Below are positions 8,079 through 16,582 of a stretch of DNA of 64,000 nt, one piece after another; the stretch's first letter is position 1, and every line of letters begins with the position of its first letter. Source of the DNA: Flavobacterium sp. (GTDB taxonomy: Bacteria; Bacteroidota; Bacteroidia; Flavobacteriales; Flavobacteriaceae); contig JADGMX010000006.1 of assembly GCA_015234525.1 (NCBI GenBank), forward strand, positions 1 through 64,000, in the 5' to 3' direction. Position numbers and translations under genes: made by a program. Below the pieces are notes generated by a model. It saw only the letters and a list, made by a program, of their open reading frames with translations, did not search any database and was not told where the DNA came from.

Positions 8079-8095
8079 AGTAAAACAACAAACTT

Positions 8096-8485
8096 ATGAT
8101 CAATATCACAGCACAATTTATCGTTACCGATGAGAATTTGTACTCAAATGGCGATAAGTCGAAACAATCTGAAATTAAGGATGCAATCCTACGACGACTC
8201 CGGAATCGCTCGGCAACATTTGACAAACTTGTCGAATATACACCGGAAGGAAACGACAACGACGAACAACTTTACGACCTCAATGCCGACGAAGCTGACA
8301 TGACAACTTTAGTCGATATAACAATGAGTGTCGATCAGGATGTTCTCGATCAGCTTGAAGCCGATCCGGATTTGGTATTTATTAAAGCAATCTCTGAACT
8401 CGAGAACGAAAATTCGGTTATCATAGGCGAGTGGCAACAGGAAAATTTGTCGCATATTTCTTTCAAAATTCAGGATTCTGAATAG
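8096..8485 (+). CDS. Small acidic hypothetical protein
   Basis: The 129-residue soluble protein is rich in Asp and Glu and has no signal peptide or membrane segment. It starts MINITAQFIVTDENLY and has an acidic centre (YTPEGNDNDEQLYDLNADEAD). Codon use looks like its neighbours and an exact -7 box precedes it, so it is probably a real gene. No family was recognised. Confidence 0.65.
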   Translation: MINITAQFIVTDENLYSNGDKSKQSEIKDAILRRLRNRSATFDKLVEYTPEGNDNDEQLYDLNADEADMTTLVDITMSVDQDVLDQLEADPDLVFIKAISELENENSVIIGEWQQENLSHISFKIQDSE

Positions 8486-8540
8486 TTGACTTCCATTCTG
8501 TTAAACAAATGATTTTTAGCGACTGATGTGAATATTATTC

Positions 8541-8548
8541 TATATTTA
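8541..8548 (+). promoter_or_regulatory. Putative -7 box of the beta-helix gene
   Basis: TATATTTA lies 19 bp before the ATG at 8568 and fits TAnnTTTG except for the last base. Confidence 0.35.
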
Positions 8549-8567
8549 CGCCCGCTAAAAATCATTT

Positions 8568-10319
8568 ATGAAACACAAATACTTTCTTTACGCTGCATTA
8601 TTTTTAAGCAGTGTTGCTACTCAAGCGCAAATCTTCGTCAGTCAGACAGCTAGCGGCGACAATAACGGAACAAGTTGGGCGAATGCCTACACCAATCTTC
8701 AGGACGCTTTGATTGACGCGCCGGAAAACGCCGCAATCTGGGTGAAGGCAGGAACTTACTATCCGACTATCGAGATTGTTACAGGTTATCCGCGTTCAAA
8801 GGCATTTTTTATCGCCAACAATGTAAAGCTTTACGGTGGTTTCAACGGAACTGAAACGCAACTTTCTCAGCGTAACTTCAGCGCAAATCCAACTATTCTG
8901 AGTGGCGATTTTAACAACGACGATCTTGATACCAATGGCGACGGCATTTCTGATATCAACTATCAGGAAAACGCCTACACGGTGTTTTTGAATTATATGG
9001 TCGACGCTAATTCGCTTATCGATGGCTTCACTATTACCGGCGGTGTTGCAAATAATAATGCAAACTACACTGTCGATGGAAATCAGATAAATACATCCAA
9101 CGGTGGTGGAATGAATAATTTTCAATCGGCGCTCACGCTTCGAAACCTGAAGTTCATCGACAATTACGCTTCTTTTGGAGGCGCGATGTACAATACCGGT
9201 GGAACGCCTAAAATTTACGATTCAGAATTTTTGCAGAACCAGGCTTCCTACGGGGCTGCAGTTTACAGCAACTGGTCGTGTGTGTTTACCGCTCAAAACT
9301 GCGACTTCTTTTTTAACTCATTCAATGGTGGAACGGTCGGCGCAGTCAACCAAAGTGTAAGCAAAATAAACGATTCGTATTTTGCGTATAACAACGGAGC
9401 TTACGGTGGTGCGATTTACAACAACATAGGAACCTGCATTTTGCAGAATGTGAAAATCAGCAACAATATCGTGACGGCTCAAGGTGGCGGAATTTACAAC
9501 ACCTCATCAAGTGTGGCGAATCTTTACAACGTTCTGATCAATAATAATCAAGCGGATAATGGCGGCGGAATTTACGATTACCAATCTTATTCGAAACTGA
9601 CAAACGTAACCATTGTTAACAACGAAGCGCTTCAAAAAGGCGGCGGAATGTACTGCACGCTTAGTCAGGATAATCTGAATACCAGAATTTATAATTCGAT
9701 AATTTGGGGAAACACGGCTGAATATCAAAGTCAGCGTTCAATTTACTACACTTATTTTGCTGAAGAAGATGTTCATATTCGCAACAGCATCATTGAGTAT
9801 AGTGGGGGAAGCAGCAATTGGAACTCGGCTTATGGCGACAACATGGGAAGCAATCTCGATACCGATCCGATGTTCGTAAATCCCGACAACGAAGATTTTA
9901 CGCTTCAGTCTACGAGTCCGGGTTTAAATAGTAGTTATAACCAATTTTTGATGCTTCCAAATGGGTCGAATGCATGGACCGCAAACGACAAAGATGCCGA
10001 TGGTTATAGCAGATTACAAGGTGGCGGTGTTGACCGGGGTGCGCTTGAAGCCGGCGGATTACTGGGATCCGGCAATCATGCAACCAAGCTTGACCTATCT
10101 TTCAATAACCCTGTTGCTCAAGGCGCCGATTTGATTCTTTCGACAAGTTTGTCATTAGAAAACAATGCTGATATTTATGACAGCGCTGGAAAGTTGGTTC
10201 GCAGAGCTAAACTTCAGGCAGGAAACTCGATTAGTACCAACGGGCTTTCAAGCGGAATTTATTATGTGAAACTCATTGCTGAAGGACAATCTGCTACAAT
10301 AAAAGTAGTCGTAAACTAG
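8568..10319 (+). CDS. Secreted right-handed beta-helix protein with T9SS type A signal
   Basis: This 583-residue protein has a signal peptide (about 1-20, ending TQAQ). Glycine- and asparagine-rich parallel beta-helix repeats follow (roughly 40-460), seen as recurring GGGIYN, GGAIYN, GGGMYC and NN strings of the Pbl/polymorphic outer-membrane type. DPMFVNPDNEDFTLQSTSP is the choice-of-anchor Q-type ending of such repeats. The last ~75 residues (NPVAQGADL..YDSAGKLV..GIYYVKL..KVVVN) form a T9SS type A sorting domain, so it should be exported across the outer membrane and anchored or released. The substrate is unknown; beta-helices of this kind are often adhesins or polysaccharide-active. The TAG stop lies inside repeat copy 3. 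Confidence 0.88.
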   Translation: MKHKYFLYAALFLSSVATQAQIFVSQTASGDNNGTSWANAYTNLQDALIDAPENAAIWVKAGTYYPTIEIVTGYPRSKAFFIANNVKLYGGFNGTETQLSQRNFSANPTILSGDFNNDDLDTNGDGISDINYQENAYTVFLNYMVDANSLIDGFTITGGVANNNANYTVDGNQINTSNGGGMNNFQSALTLRNLKFIDNYASFGGAMYNTGGTPKIYDSEFLQNQASYGAAVYSNWSCVFTAQNCDFFFNSFNGGTVGAVNQSVSKINDSYFAYNNGAYGGAIYNNIGTCILQNVKISNNIVTAQGGGIYNTSSSVANLYNVLINNNQADNGGGIYDYQSYSKLTNVTIVNNEALQKGGGMYCTLSQDNLNTRIYNSIIWGNTAEYQSQRSIYYTYFAEEDVHIRNSIIEYSGGSSNWNSAYGDNMGSNLDTDPMFVNPDNEDFTLQSTSPGLNSSYNQFLMLPNGSNAWTANDKDADGYSRLQGGGVDRGALEAGGLLGSGNHATKLDLSFNNPVAQGADLILSTSLSLENNADIYDSAGKLVRRAKLQAGNSISTNGLSSGIYYVKLIAEGQSATIKVVVN

Positions 10320-10418
10320 CCCTGATGGGAGCGAGCATCCTTTTTTGCCTTTGAAACGATTTTTTAAATGAAAAACGGTTTGGGCAAAAAAGATAAAGCG
10401 CACAGCAGGATCCGGCTT
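10316..10418 (-). repeat. Dispersed structured element, copy 3 (subfamily A)
   Basis: The outer stem here is CCTG/CAGG (plus strand CAGG 10406-10409 and CCTG 10321-10324) instead of CCCG/CGGG. The core stem pairs ATCCTTTTTTGCC (10337-10349) with GGCAAAAAAGAT (10383-10394). The CTAG end overlaps the stop codon of the beta-helix gene. Confidence 0.75.
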
Positions 10419-10460
10419 CTGAAACCAAAAAATAATTGAGCAGTAAACGCTCGAGTTTTA

Positions 10461-10490
10461 AAAGCTGTCGTAATTGGCAGCTTTTTTTAT
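10461..10490. terminator. Terminator hairpin, probably bidirectional
   Basis: AAAGCTG (10461-10467) pairs with CAGCTTT (10478-10484), with T tracts on both strands. It serves the DUF3810 gene ending at 10490 and possibly the beta-helix gene. Confidence 0.65.
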
Positions 10491-11554
10491 TAAAGCGGTT
10501 TGTTTTTGTAATAATTGACGAGCAAATCTACGAACCGGCTGTAGCTGTCGATGCCGTCTGCTTGCTGATTCGCCTTGAGAAAATTGTCATAGAAAATCTC
10601 GAAAACGGTCTCGATAACACTTTCGTACTGATCCCAAAACTCGCGGCTTTCCTTATAATTTTCGAGAACGCCGGGATTGATTTTTCCTTTTAACTGATCG
10701 AAAATAAGCTCATTTCGGACGCTCCAGTTGAACATGCAATAGTTCAGCGCCATCGTGTAACCCGAATATTGAATCTTTAAATCGGTGTTTTCAGTCGTTG
10801 CGAGAAATCCGACGAAATTCGCCTCACTTTCAGACGCAAACCCGATTTGATGCGCCATTTCGTGCGCCGCAGTTGCCGGAAAAGTGTGTGCGGGAAGTAA
10901 ATAATTAACTTGCGCTTCGTTGGTAAACGGATTGAGATAGCCCGAAAAACCCATGTATGACAGTGGCAAACTGATAAGTGAAGGTTTACAACTTTGGTGA
11001 CGGTATTCGAAAAACGGGTATTTTTTAGCAAGGTTCGAATAGCCATCGAAATTCATTTTAAAAATTTCGTCATGCGAATAATCGACTACTACTTTTTGGT
11101 TTTTATTCGCGGTGATATCGAGGTGAAGCGAATTGACTTTTGCGATGAGACGCTCGGTAAATTGGAGCAATTCGGCGTCGGTGTACTCAGTTTGAATCGA
11201 CATTTTATCGGAAATCGGAACACGGATGTAATTCAGTGCCCACAGGAAATGAAAAAAGAAGTAGAAAATGGAACAAAATCCGAGTATTTCCAACACAATC
11301 GATTTCCAAGTGCTGCGCCATAGTTTTCGCTTCTTGTAGATCCAACGAACCAGCGCCACGATTAACATTCCATAGAAAATATCGCCGACCGAGAATGGGA
11401 TCCAACCGAGAATGATTCGTAAAAAGTTCGAGATTCCGATATAAATGCCGTTGCTGTAGAACCGTTCGACAACGTCGGAAAAATGCGAAAGTACGTTGAT
11501 CAGCAGAATTTGAACGGGAAGAAGTACCGGAAGAACAAGTTTCCTTTTATCCAT
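10490..11554 (-). CDS. DUF3810 domain protein, HExxH membrane metalloprotease-like
   Basis: The 354-residue protein has three N-terminal membrane segments (about 8-25, 40-70 and 86-108) and a large domain on one side of the membrane. HEMAHQIGFASESEANF (231-247) has the HExxH zinc motif, and E244 in the SESEA stretch is the likely third ligand, as in gluzincins. This matches DUF3810, a flavobacterial family with no known substrate that I recall. A membrane-bound zinc peptidase is the reasonable reading. It is transcribed divergently from pepD and is followed by a terminator hairpin. Confidence 0.85.
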   Translation of the reverse strand: MDKRKLVLPVLLPVQILLINVLSHFSDVVERFYSNGIYIGISNFLRIILGWIPFSVGDIFYGMLIVALVRWIYKKRKLWRSTWKSIVLEILGFCSIFYFFFHFLWALNYIRVPISDKMSIQTEYTDAELLQFTERLIAKVNSLHLDITANKNQKVVVDYSHDEIFKMNFDGYSNLAKKYPFFEYRHQSCKPSLISLPLSYMGFSGYLNPFTNEAQVNYLLPAHTFPATAAHEMAHQIGFASESEANFVGFLATTENTDLKIQYSGYTMALNYCMFNWSVRNELIFDQLKGKINPGVLENYKESREFWDQYESVIETVFEIFYDNFLKANQQADGIDSYSRFVDLLVNYYKNKPL

Positions 11555-11599
11555 AAAATAACACCCGATTTATACCCGGATTTTCGCTTTACAAATTAG

Positions 11600-11607
11600 T
11601 AACTTTA
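11600..11607 (+). promoter_or_regulatory. Putative -7 box of pepD
   Basis: TAACTTTA lies 23 bp before the ATG at 11630, the same variant as before ndh and pyrF. No TTG is seen at the usual distance. Confidence 0.35.
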
Positions 11608-11629
11608 CACCGAATTTTTATACTTAATT

Positions 11630-13093
11630 ATGAGCCAGGAAATCAGAAACCTTGAACCAAAAGAGCTGTGGAATCAGTTCGCAGATCTAAATGCGGTTCC
11701 GCGACCGTCTAAAAAAGAGGATCGCGTTATCCAATTCATGAAAGATTTTGGCAATCGGTTGGGTCTTGAAACTTTTGAAGACGAAATCCGAAATGTCATC
11801 ATTCGCAAACCCGCAACTCCGGGAATGGAAAACCGCAAGACCGTTGTAATGCAAGGTCACCTGGATATGGTTCACCAAAAAAATAACGAGACCGACTTTG
11901 ATTTTGATACCCAAGGAATTGACATGTATGTTGATGGCGACTGGGTTCGTGCTCGCGGAACAACGCTTGGCGCCGATAACGGACTTGGCGTTGCAACCAT
12001 TATGGCCATTCTTGAAAGCACCAATATTCCGCATCCTGCGATAGAAGCGCTTTTTACAATCGATGAAGAAACCGGAATGACCGGAGCGCTTAATCTGAAA
12101 GGCGGAATCCTAACTGGTGAAATCCTTCTTAACCTCGATACTGAAGAAGACGATGAAATCGACATCGGTTGCGCAGGTGGAGTAGACGTAACGGCTACGC
12201 GTTCTTATCAACAAGAAGAAGTTCCGGCAAGTTCAGTTGGATATAAAATCGTCGTCAAAGGCCTCACCGGTGGCCATTCCGGAATGGATATCCACAAAGG
12301 TCTTGGAAATGCAAACAAGATTATGAACCGCCTGTTGTTTAATGGTTTCGAAAACTTCGGGCTCCAGATTGCCGAGATCAACGGCGGAAGTTTGCGTAAT
12401 GCGATTCCACGCGAAAGCACCGCACACGTCATTATTGCTAATGCTTATGACGAGTCGTTTCTGTTTGACATGCAAACGGTGATTGACGATATCAAACGCG
12501 AATTCAAAACGACCGAACCCAATCTGACCATCGAAATCACAAAAGCGGATCTTCCGCAAAAAGTGATGGACATTGGCGTTCAGGAAGGAATATTACGTGC
12601 AATTTACACCGCTCATAACGGGGTTTATCGGATGAGCGCAGATATGGCCGATTTGGTAGAAACTTCAAATAATATGGCGAGGGTCATTATAAAAGACGGT
12701 CAAATCCACATTGGATGTTTGACACGGTCTTCGGTTGAAACTTCGAAATTCGATTTGGCAAATGCACTTCAATCGGCGTTTGAACTTGCAGGATGTGAGG
12801 TAACCTTATCAGGTTCTTATCCGGGTTGGACACCAAATGTAAATTCAGAAATTCTCGATGTTTTAGTTGCGATCTATGAAAAGCAAAATGGCGAAAAACC
12901 TAGGGTTGTAGCTTGTCACGCCGGACTCGAATGCGGTATTCTTGGAACCAACTACCCTGAAATGGACATGATTTCTTTCGGTCCAACCATTCACGGGGCA
13001 CATTCGCCAGACGAGCGCGCAAGCATTTCTTCAGCGCAAAAATACTGGAAATTTGTGTTGGAGATCCTTAAAAACATACCACTTAAGAACTAA
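11630..13093 (+). CDS. pepD: Aminoacyl-histidine dipeptidase (M20C)
   Basis: The 487-residue cytoplasmic metallopeptidase hydrolyses Xaa-His and related dipeptides. M20 metal and catalytic residues are visible: GHLDMVHQ (76-83; His and Asp), GADNG (114-118; bridging Asp) and DEETG (145-149; catalytic Glu and metal ligand). The C-terminal IHGAHSPDERASI holds the last ligand His. VVKGLTGGHSGMDIHKG marks the start of the lid domain typical of PepD. Length and motif order match the family. It has its own terminator. Confidence 0.95.
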   Translation: MSQEIRNLEPKELWNQFADLNAVPRPSKKEDRVIQFMKDFGNRLGLETFEDEIRNVIIRKPATPGMENRKTVVMQGHLDMVHQKNNETDFDFDTQGIDMYVDGDWVRARGTTLGADNGLGVATIMAILESTNIPHPAIEALFTIDEETGMTGALNLKGGILTGEILLNLDTEEDDEIDIGCAGGVDVTATRSYQQEEVPASSVGYKIVVKGLTGGHSGMDIHKGLGNANKIMNRLLFNGFENFGLQIAEINGGSLRNAIPRESTAHVIIANAYDESFLFDMQTVIDDIKREFKTTEPNLTIEITKADLPQKVMDIGVQEGILRAIYTAHNGVYRMSADMADLVETSNNMARVIIKDGQIHIGCLTRSSVETSKFDLANALQSAFELAGCEVTLSGSYPGWTPNVNSEILDVLVAIYEKQNGEKPRVVACHAGLECGILGTNYPEMDMISFGPTIHGAHSPDERASISSAQKYWKFVLEILKNIPLKN

Positions 13094-13101
13094 CAAAATA
13101 A

Positions 13102-13139
13102 AAAAACCACGGATGAGAAATTCGTGGTTTTTACTTTTT
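13102..13139 (+). terminator. Terminator of pepD
   Basis: AAACCACG (13104-13111) pairs with CGTGGTTT (13123-13130), followed by a T-rich tail. Confidence 0.75.
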
Positions 13140-13151
13140 AAAATATTCTTA

Positions 13152-13562
13152 TTAGAATTTCGTCGACCCTGATTTTAAAGTTTGAAAAAAGTACTTGATC
13201 TTGGGTTGCTGCGTTTTATCAATTTTAGAAATTTCGATCGTCACCGAATTCGTTGTGGTTGTAATTTGGATGGACTTCGGCCGTAATTCAATATTCTGAA
13301 TTTCATTTATATCAACTTTTAGAGCTGGAAATGTACCGATTACAATTTTATCAGCCGTAATTACAACATATTTTTGAATGTATTCATAGAGAAATGTCGC
13401 AAGATACAACGTCCCTATAAAAATAGTCACATAAGCGTTCCATTCTAATTTAGCTTCAGTAAAAATGTAGCTGACGCCGATTGTCATCCACATCACCCCA
13501 AAGATCAAATTAATTAAAAGTCGTTTCCATGAATATGGATACTTTTGCAGATTAGTTCCCAT
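13152..13562 (-). CDS. Small membrane protein with PH-like C-terminal part
   Basis: The 136-residue protein has two membrane helices (about 13-33 and 42-62) followed by a beta-rich stretch (65-130) with alternating pattern KYVVITADKIVIGTFP and IQNIELRPKSIQI. Two helices plus this pattern resemble bacterial PH-domain (YdbT/YcxB-like) membrane proteins. The family assignment is tentative and the function unknown. Repeat copy 4 lies between its start and the DUF6265 gene upstream. Confidence 0.7.
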   Translation of the reverse strand: MGTNLQKYPYSWKRLLINLIFGVMWMTIGVSYIFTEAKLEWNAYVTIFIGTLYLATFLYEYIQKYVVITADKIVIGTFPALKVDINEIQNIELRPKSIQITTTTNSVTIEISKIDKTQQPKIKYFFQTLKSGSTKF

Positions 13563-13604
13563 TAAGCTGAATTTATAAAGATATTCGCCATAAAACCATT
13601 CAAG

Positions 13605-13675
13605 CCCTAGCCCGGATTGAGCCGGTATCCTCGTAGCGGAGCGGAGAGATAAAGGTGAAAGCCGGAAACAGCTCC
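13605..13675 (-). repeat. Dispersed structured element, copy 4 (subfamily A, shortest)
   Basis: The outer stem is CCGG/CCGG (plus strand 13612-13615 and 13662-13665), an exchanged base pair compared with CCCG/CGGG, with flanking GGAGC and GCTAGGG conserved. The inner stem ATCTC/GAGGAT also swaps a T-A pair for C-G. At 71 bp this is the smallest copy. Confidence 0.75.
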
Positions 13676-13692
13676 TAAAAACAATTCGGAAA

Positions 13693-14169
13693 TTACTTCA
13701 TTTTACTCATGGCAAACCGCTCGGAACTCATTTTTCCTTGTTGGATGCCCGAGATTTCAGCCACCAAACTATCGGCTTTCTTTTGATAGACGATTTTCTG
13801 CGGATAATTATGCGCCGGATTTTCGAAAGTCAGTTTTCCGTTTTCAAAACTTACAAATGCGAAATCGACCGGTTTGTCTTCATTCTGACCTTGAACAGTC
13901 GGTGAGTAGGTGATTGCTCCTTTGCGTTTTGACAAAACCACGCGTTCGTTGTGAAGCGTATCCTTGCCGTAAATAAAATAGGCGTGCCCGTGATAGGTAC
14001 TGTCATTCAACTTTTCCCAATGCTCGGTCAGGTTGCCTTCAGCCGATTTATGTTGCCAGGTGCCAACCATCCAATCCGCCTTTCGGGTAAGATCGCGGTC
14101 TTTCTTTCTCGCCTCTCCGCATCCGACAACAGCAATTGCCAGGGCAAACAACAAAGTCGATTTCGTCAT
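13693..14169 (-). CDS. DUF6265-type lipoprotein
   Basis: This 158-residue protein carries a lipoprotein signal (residues 1-17, lipobox VVGC). The body has WMVGTWQHKSAEGNLTEHW and a GKDTLHNERVVLSKRKG stretch, followed by FENPAHNYPQKIVYQK. This is the lipocalin-like small beta-barrel pattern I associate with DUF6265. It is probably attached to the inner or outer membrane, facing the periplasm. Ligand and role are unknown. Confidence 0.75.
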   Translation of the reverse strand: MTKSTLLFALAIAVVGCGEARKKDRDLTRKADWMVGTWQHKSAEGNLTEHWEKLNDSTYHGHAYFIYGKDTLHNERVVLSKRKGAITYSPTVQGQNEDKPVDFAFVSFENGKLTFENPAHNYPQKIVYQKKADSLVAEISGIQQGKMSSERFAMSKMK

Positions 14170-14243
14170 AGATCAAATATTTAGCTCGCAAAAATAATAA
14201 ATTGGACAGTCAAAAGTCGAGTATCAATCAGCGTATTTTTTCG

Positions 14244-14251
14244 TAAATTTG
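14244..14251 (+). promoter_or_regulatory. Putative -7 box of prfA
   Basis: TAAATTTG matches the -7 consensus exactly and lies 22 bp before ATG 14274. No TTG at standard spacing. Confidence 0.45.
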
Positions 14252-14273
14252 CAGCCGAAATAAGTGGAAAAGA

Positions 14274-15353
14274 ATGATGTTAGATAGATTACAGATCGTA
14301 AAACAGCGCTTCGACGAGATTTCAGACCTGATCATTCAGCCTGATGTCATTGCCGATCAAAAGCGCTATGTACAGCTTAATCAGGAATATAAAAACCTAA
14401 AGGCGCTTGCCGAAATGCGGGATCAATATGTAGCCGTTATGGCAAATATCGACGAAGCAAAGGAAATCATTGCCGATGGTAGCGATGCCGAAATGGTGGA
14501 AATGGCCAAAATGCAACTTGATGAGGCCAATGCCAAATTGCCGCAACTCGAAGAGGAAATCAAGTTTATGCTGATTCCGAAAGATCCCGAAGACGCGAAA
14601 AACGTTATGGTCGAGATCCGCGCCGGAACAGGTGGCGATGAGGCGAGTATTTTTGCCGGCGACCTTTTCCGAATGTACACCAAGTACTGCGAAAGCAAAG
14701 GTTGGCGAACTTCGGTAGTCGACATGAACGAAGGTACCTCAGGCGGTTTCAAGGAAGTTATCTTTGAAGTTACCGGCGAGGATGTTTATGGAACATTGAA
14801 ATTTGAAGCCGGTGTTCACCGCGTGCAACGGGTTCCGCAAACTGAAACTCAAGGTCGGGTTCACACCTCGGCGGCAACTGTTATGGTGCTTCCGGAGGCT
14901 GAGGAATTTGATGTTCAGATCGATCCAAACGACGTCCGAATCGACTTTTTCTGTTCGTCCGGACCTGGCGGGCAATCGGTTAACACCACAAAATCGGCTG
15001 TTCGATTAACGCACATTCCAACCGGATTGGTGGCTCAATGTCAGGACGAGAAATCGCAGCACAAAAATAAAGACAAAGCATTTACGGTTCTACGAAGCCG
15101 TTTGTACGAGCAGGAACTCGCCAAAAAAGAGGCCGAGGATTCGGTAAAACGTTCCTCACAGGTAAGCTCGGGAGATAGATCGGCAAAAATCCGCACCTAC
15201 AATTACGCGCAGGGCCGGGTTACAGATCACCGCATCGGACTCACATTATACGACCTTGGAAATATCATGAACGGCGACATTCATAAGATTATCGACGAGT
15301 TGCAACTGGTTAGCAACACCGAAAAACTCAAGGAAGCCAGCGAAGTTTTCTAA
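14274..15353 (+). CDS. prfA: Peptide chain release factor 1
   Basis: The 359-residue factor recognises UAA and UAG and triggers peptide release. GGQ (232-234, in [11 protein letters not shown]) is the catalytic loop whose Gln is normally methylated by PrmC. PQT (188-190, in [11 protein letters not shown]) is the PxT codon-reading tripeptide of RF1; RF2 would have SPF. The N-terminal coiled-coil part (1-100) and AGTGGDEA (117-124) are typical. The start is ATG ATG; either codon could be used. A terminator follows directly. Confidence 0.97.
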   Translation: MMLDRLQIVKQRFDEISDLIIQPDVIADQKRYVQLNQEYKNLKALAEMRDQYVAVMANIDEAKEIIADGSDAEMVEMAKMQLDEANAKLPQLEEEIKFMLIPKDPEDAKNVMVEIRAGTGGDEASIFAGDLFRMYTKYCESKGWRTSVVDMNEGTSGGFKEVIFEVTGEDVYGTLKFEAGVHRVQRVPQTETQGRVHTSAATVMVLPEAEEFDVQIDPNDVRIDFFCSSGPGGQSVNTTKSAVRLTHIPTGLVAQCQDEKSQHKNKDKAFTVLRSRLYEQELAKKEAEDSVKRSSQVSSGDRSAKIRTYNYAQGRVTDHRIGLTLYDLGNIMNGDIHKIIDELQLVSNTEKLKEASEVF

Positions 15354-15360
15354 TATTTTA

Positions 15361-15390
15361 GCCTCATTTTTTAGTGAGGCTTTTTTATTT
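15361..15390 (+). terminator. Terminator of prfA
   Basis: GCCTCA (15361-15366) pairs with TGAGGC (15375-15380), followed by TTTTTT. Confidence 0.85.
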
Positions 15391-15396
15391 TTATCA

Positions 15397-15478
15397 GAAG
15401 CTTTATCCCGCTGTCCGCTATATCTTTTTCTCGCCTTATCAGGCTTCAAAAAAGGATGCCGCTTCCCATCGGGGCTAG
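15397..15478 (+). repeat. Dispersed structured element, copy 5 (subfamily A)
   Basis: AGC (15399-15401) and CCCG (15407-15410) pair with CGGG (15470-15473) and GCT (15474-15476). The core stem is ATCTTTTT (15422-15429) with AAAAAAGGAT (15448-15457), capped by GCCT/AGGC (15433-15436, 15441-15444). It lies between the prfA terminator and the pyrF promoter. Confidence 0.75.
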
Positions 15479-15481
15479 AGT

Positions 15482-15510
15482 TTGTAGCTAAGTTTAAACC
15501 AATAACTTTA
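15482..15510 (+). promoter_or_regulatory. Promoter of pyrF
   Basis: TTG (15482-15484), 18 bp, TAACTTTA (15503-15510). The spacing is right for the Bacteroidetes -33/-7 promoter. It begins immediately after repeat copy 5. Confidence 0.6.
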
Positions 15511-15526
15511 CTTAAAATATTTTCTC

Positions 15527-16339
15527 TTGACAACACAACAACTAACTGCTGAAATCCGAAAAAAGAATTCCTTTTTATGTATTGGTCTCGACACCGATCT
15601 GACTAAAATTCCACCGCATCTTCTCGATCTCGAAGATCCGGTTTTCGAATTCAACAAAGCCATCATCGATGCCACGCACGATTTGGCTGTGGCCTACAAA
15701 CCAAACACGGCATTTTATGAGGCAAACGGAATCAAAGGTTGGCAATCGCTGCAAAAAACAATCGATTACCTGAACCAGAATTACACCGACCTTTTTACCA
15801 TCGCCGACGCCAAACGCGGTGATATCGGAAACACTTCATCAATGTATGCTAAAGCGTTTTTTGACGATCTCAACTTCGATTCGGTTACGGTTGCACCTTA
15901 TATGGGCCAAGATTCAGTCGAACCGTTTTTGGCGCACAAAGATAAAATCACAATTCTACTCGGACTCACCTCAAACCAGGGTGCATTTGATTTTCAAACC
16001 AAAAGGGTAGACGATCAGGAATTGTACAAAACCGTACTAAAAACTGCGCTGACATGGCAAAATGCCGAAAATCTGATGTTTGTTGTTGGCGCGACCAAAG
16101 CCGAATATTTTAAGGAAATCCGCGCAATTGCTCCGGATCATTTCCTACTGGTTCCGGGTGTTGGCGCTCAGGGCGGAAATTTAAATGATGTATGTCAACA
16201 TGGTTTAAATGACAATATCGGATTGTTGATAAATGCGTCGCGTACGGTAATCTATGCATCGAACAGGCACGATTTTGCCGAAAAGGCGAGGGAACAAGCA
16301 CGCAAATTACAACAGGAGATGCGCGAAATTTTGAATTAG
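15527..16339 (+). CDS. pyrF: Orotidine 5'-phosphate decarboxylase (type 2)
   Basis: The 270-residue enzyme converts OMP to UMP, the last step of de novo pyrimidine synthesis. FLCIGLDTDLTKIP opens the barrel, and DAKRGDIGNTS (94-104) carries the catalytic Asp-Lys-Asp array. VPGVGAQGG is the phosphate-binding loop. The start is TTG at 15527: MTTQQLTAEI is the start I know for flavobacterial PyrF, no in-frame ATG fits, and a well-spaced promoter lies just upstream. It stands apart from other pyrimidine genes; pyrG is 25 kb away. Confidence 0.93.
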   Translation: MTTQQLTAEIRKKNSFLCIGLDTDLTKIPPHLLDLEDPVFEFNKAIIDATHDLAVAYKPNTAFYEANGIKGWQSLQKTIDYLNQNYTDLFTIADAKRGDIGNTSSMYAKAFFDDLNFDSVTVAPYMGQDSVEPFLAHKDKITILLGLTSNQGAFDFQTKRVDDQELYKTVLKTALTWQNAENLMFVVGATKAEYFKEIRAIAPDHFLLVPGVGAQGGNLNDVCQHGLNDNIGLLINASRTVIYASNRHDFAEKAREQARKLQQEMREILN

Positions 16340-16430
16340 GGTTTTATGTAAAATTAGGAAACGCTGCAAGAACTTTTAAATTCGGGAAGGACACTGAACC
16401 TTGATCTTATAACGCCATAAAAGCCCACAA

Positions 16431-16470
16431 AAAAGCCGGGATTCGACAGAAATCACCGGCTCTTTTTTTA
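16431..16470 (+). terminator. Terminator of pyrF
   Basis: AGCCGG (16434-16439) pairs with CCGGCT (16456-16461), followed by CTTTTTTT. Confidence 0.75.
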
Positions 16471-16491
16471 ACTAACTCTAACCAAATAATA

Positions 16492-16553
16492 AAAACCCTT
16501 TTATTACATTCACAAATATCTCGATATTTTTCGAGGCTACGTGTTAAGGGTTT
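16492..16553. other. Nested inverted repeat in the convergent intergenic region
   Basis: AAACCCTT (16493-16500) can pair with AAGGGTTT (16546-16553). Inside it CTCGA (16520-16524) pairs with TCGAG (16531-16535). The pair may form a long terminator for the DUF4197 genes ending at 16583, but there is no strong T tract. Confidence 0.4.
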
Positions 16554-16582
16554 GTTATATTATCTATCTGGTTATCAAATTT

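Noticed and set aside
10436..10693. Plus-strand open frame opposite the DUF3810 gene
   Set aside because: It is antisense to a well-supported gene with an HExxH motif and lacks a family pattern.
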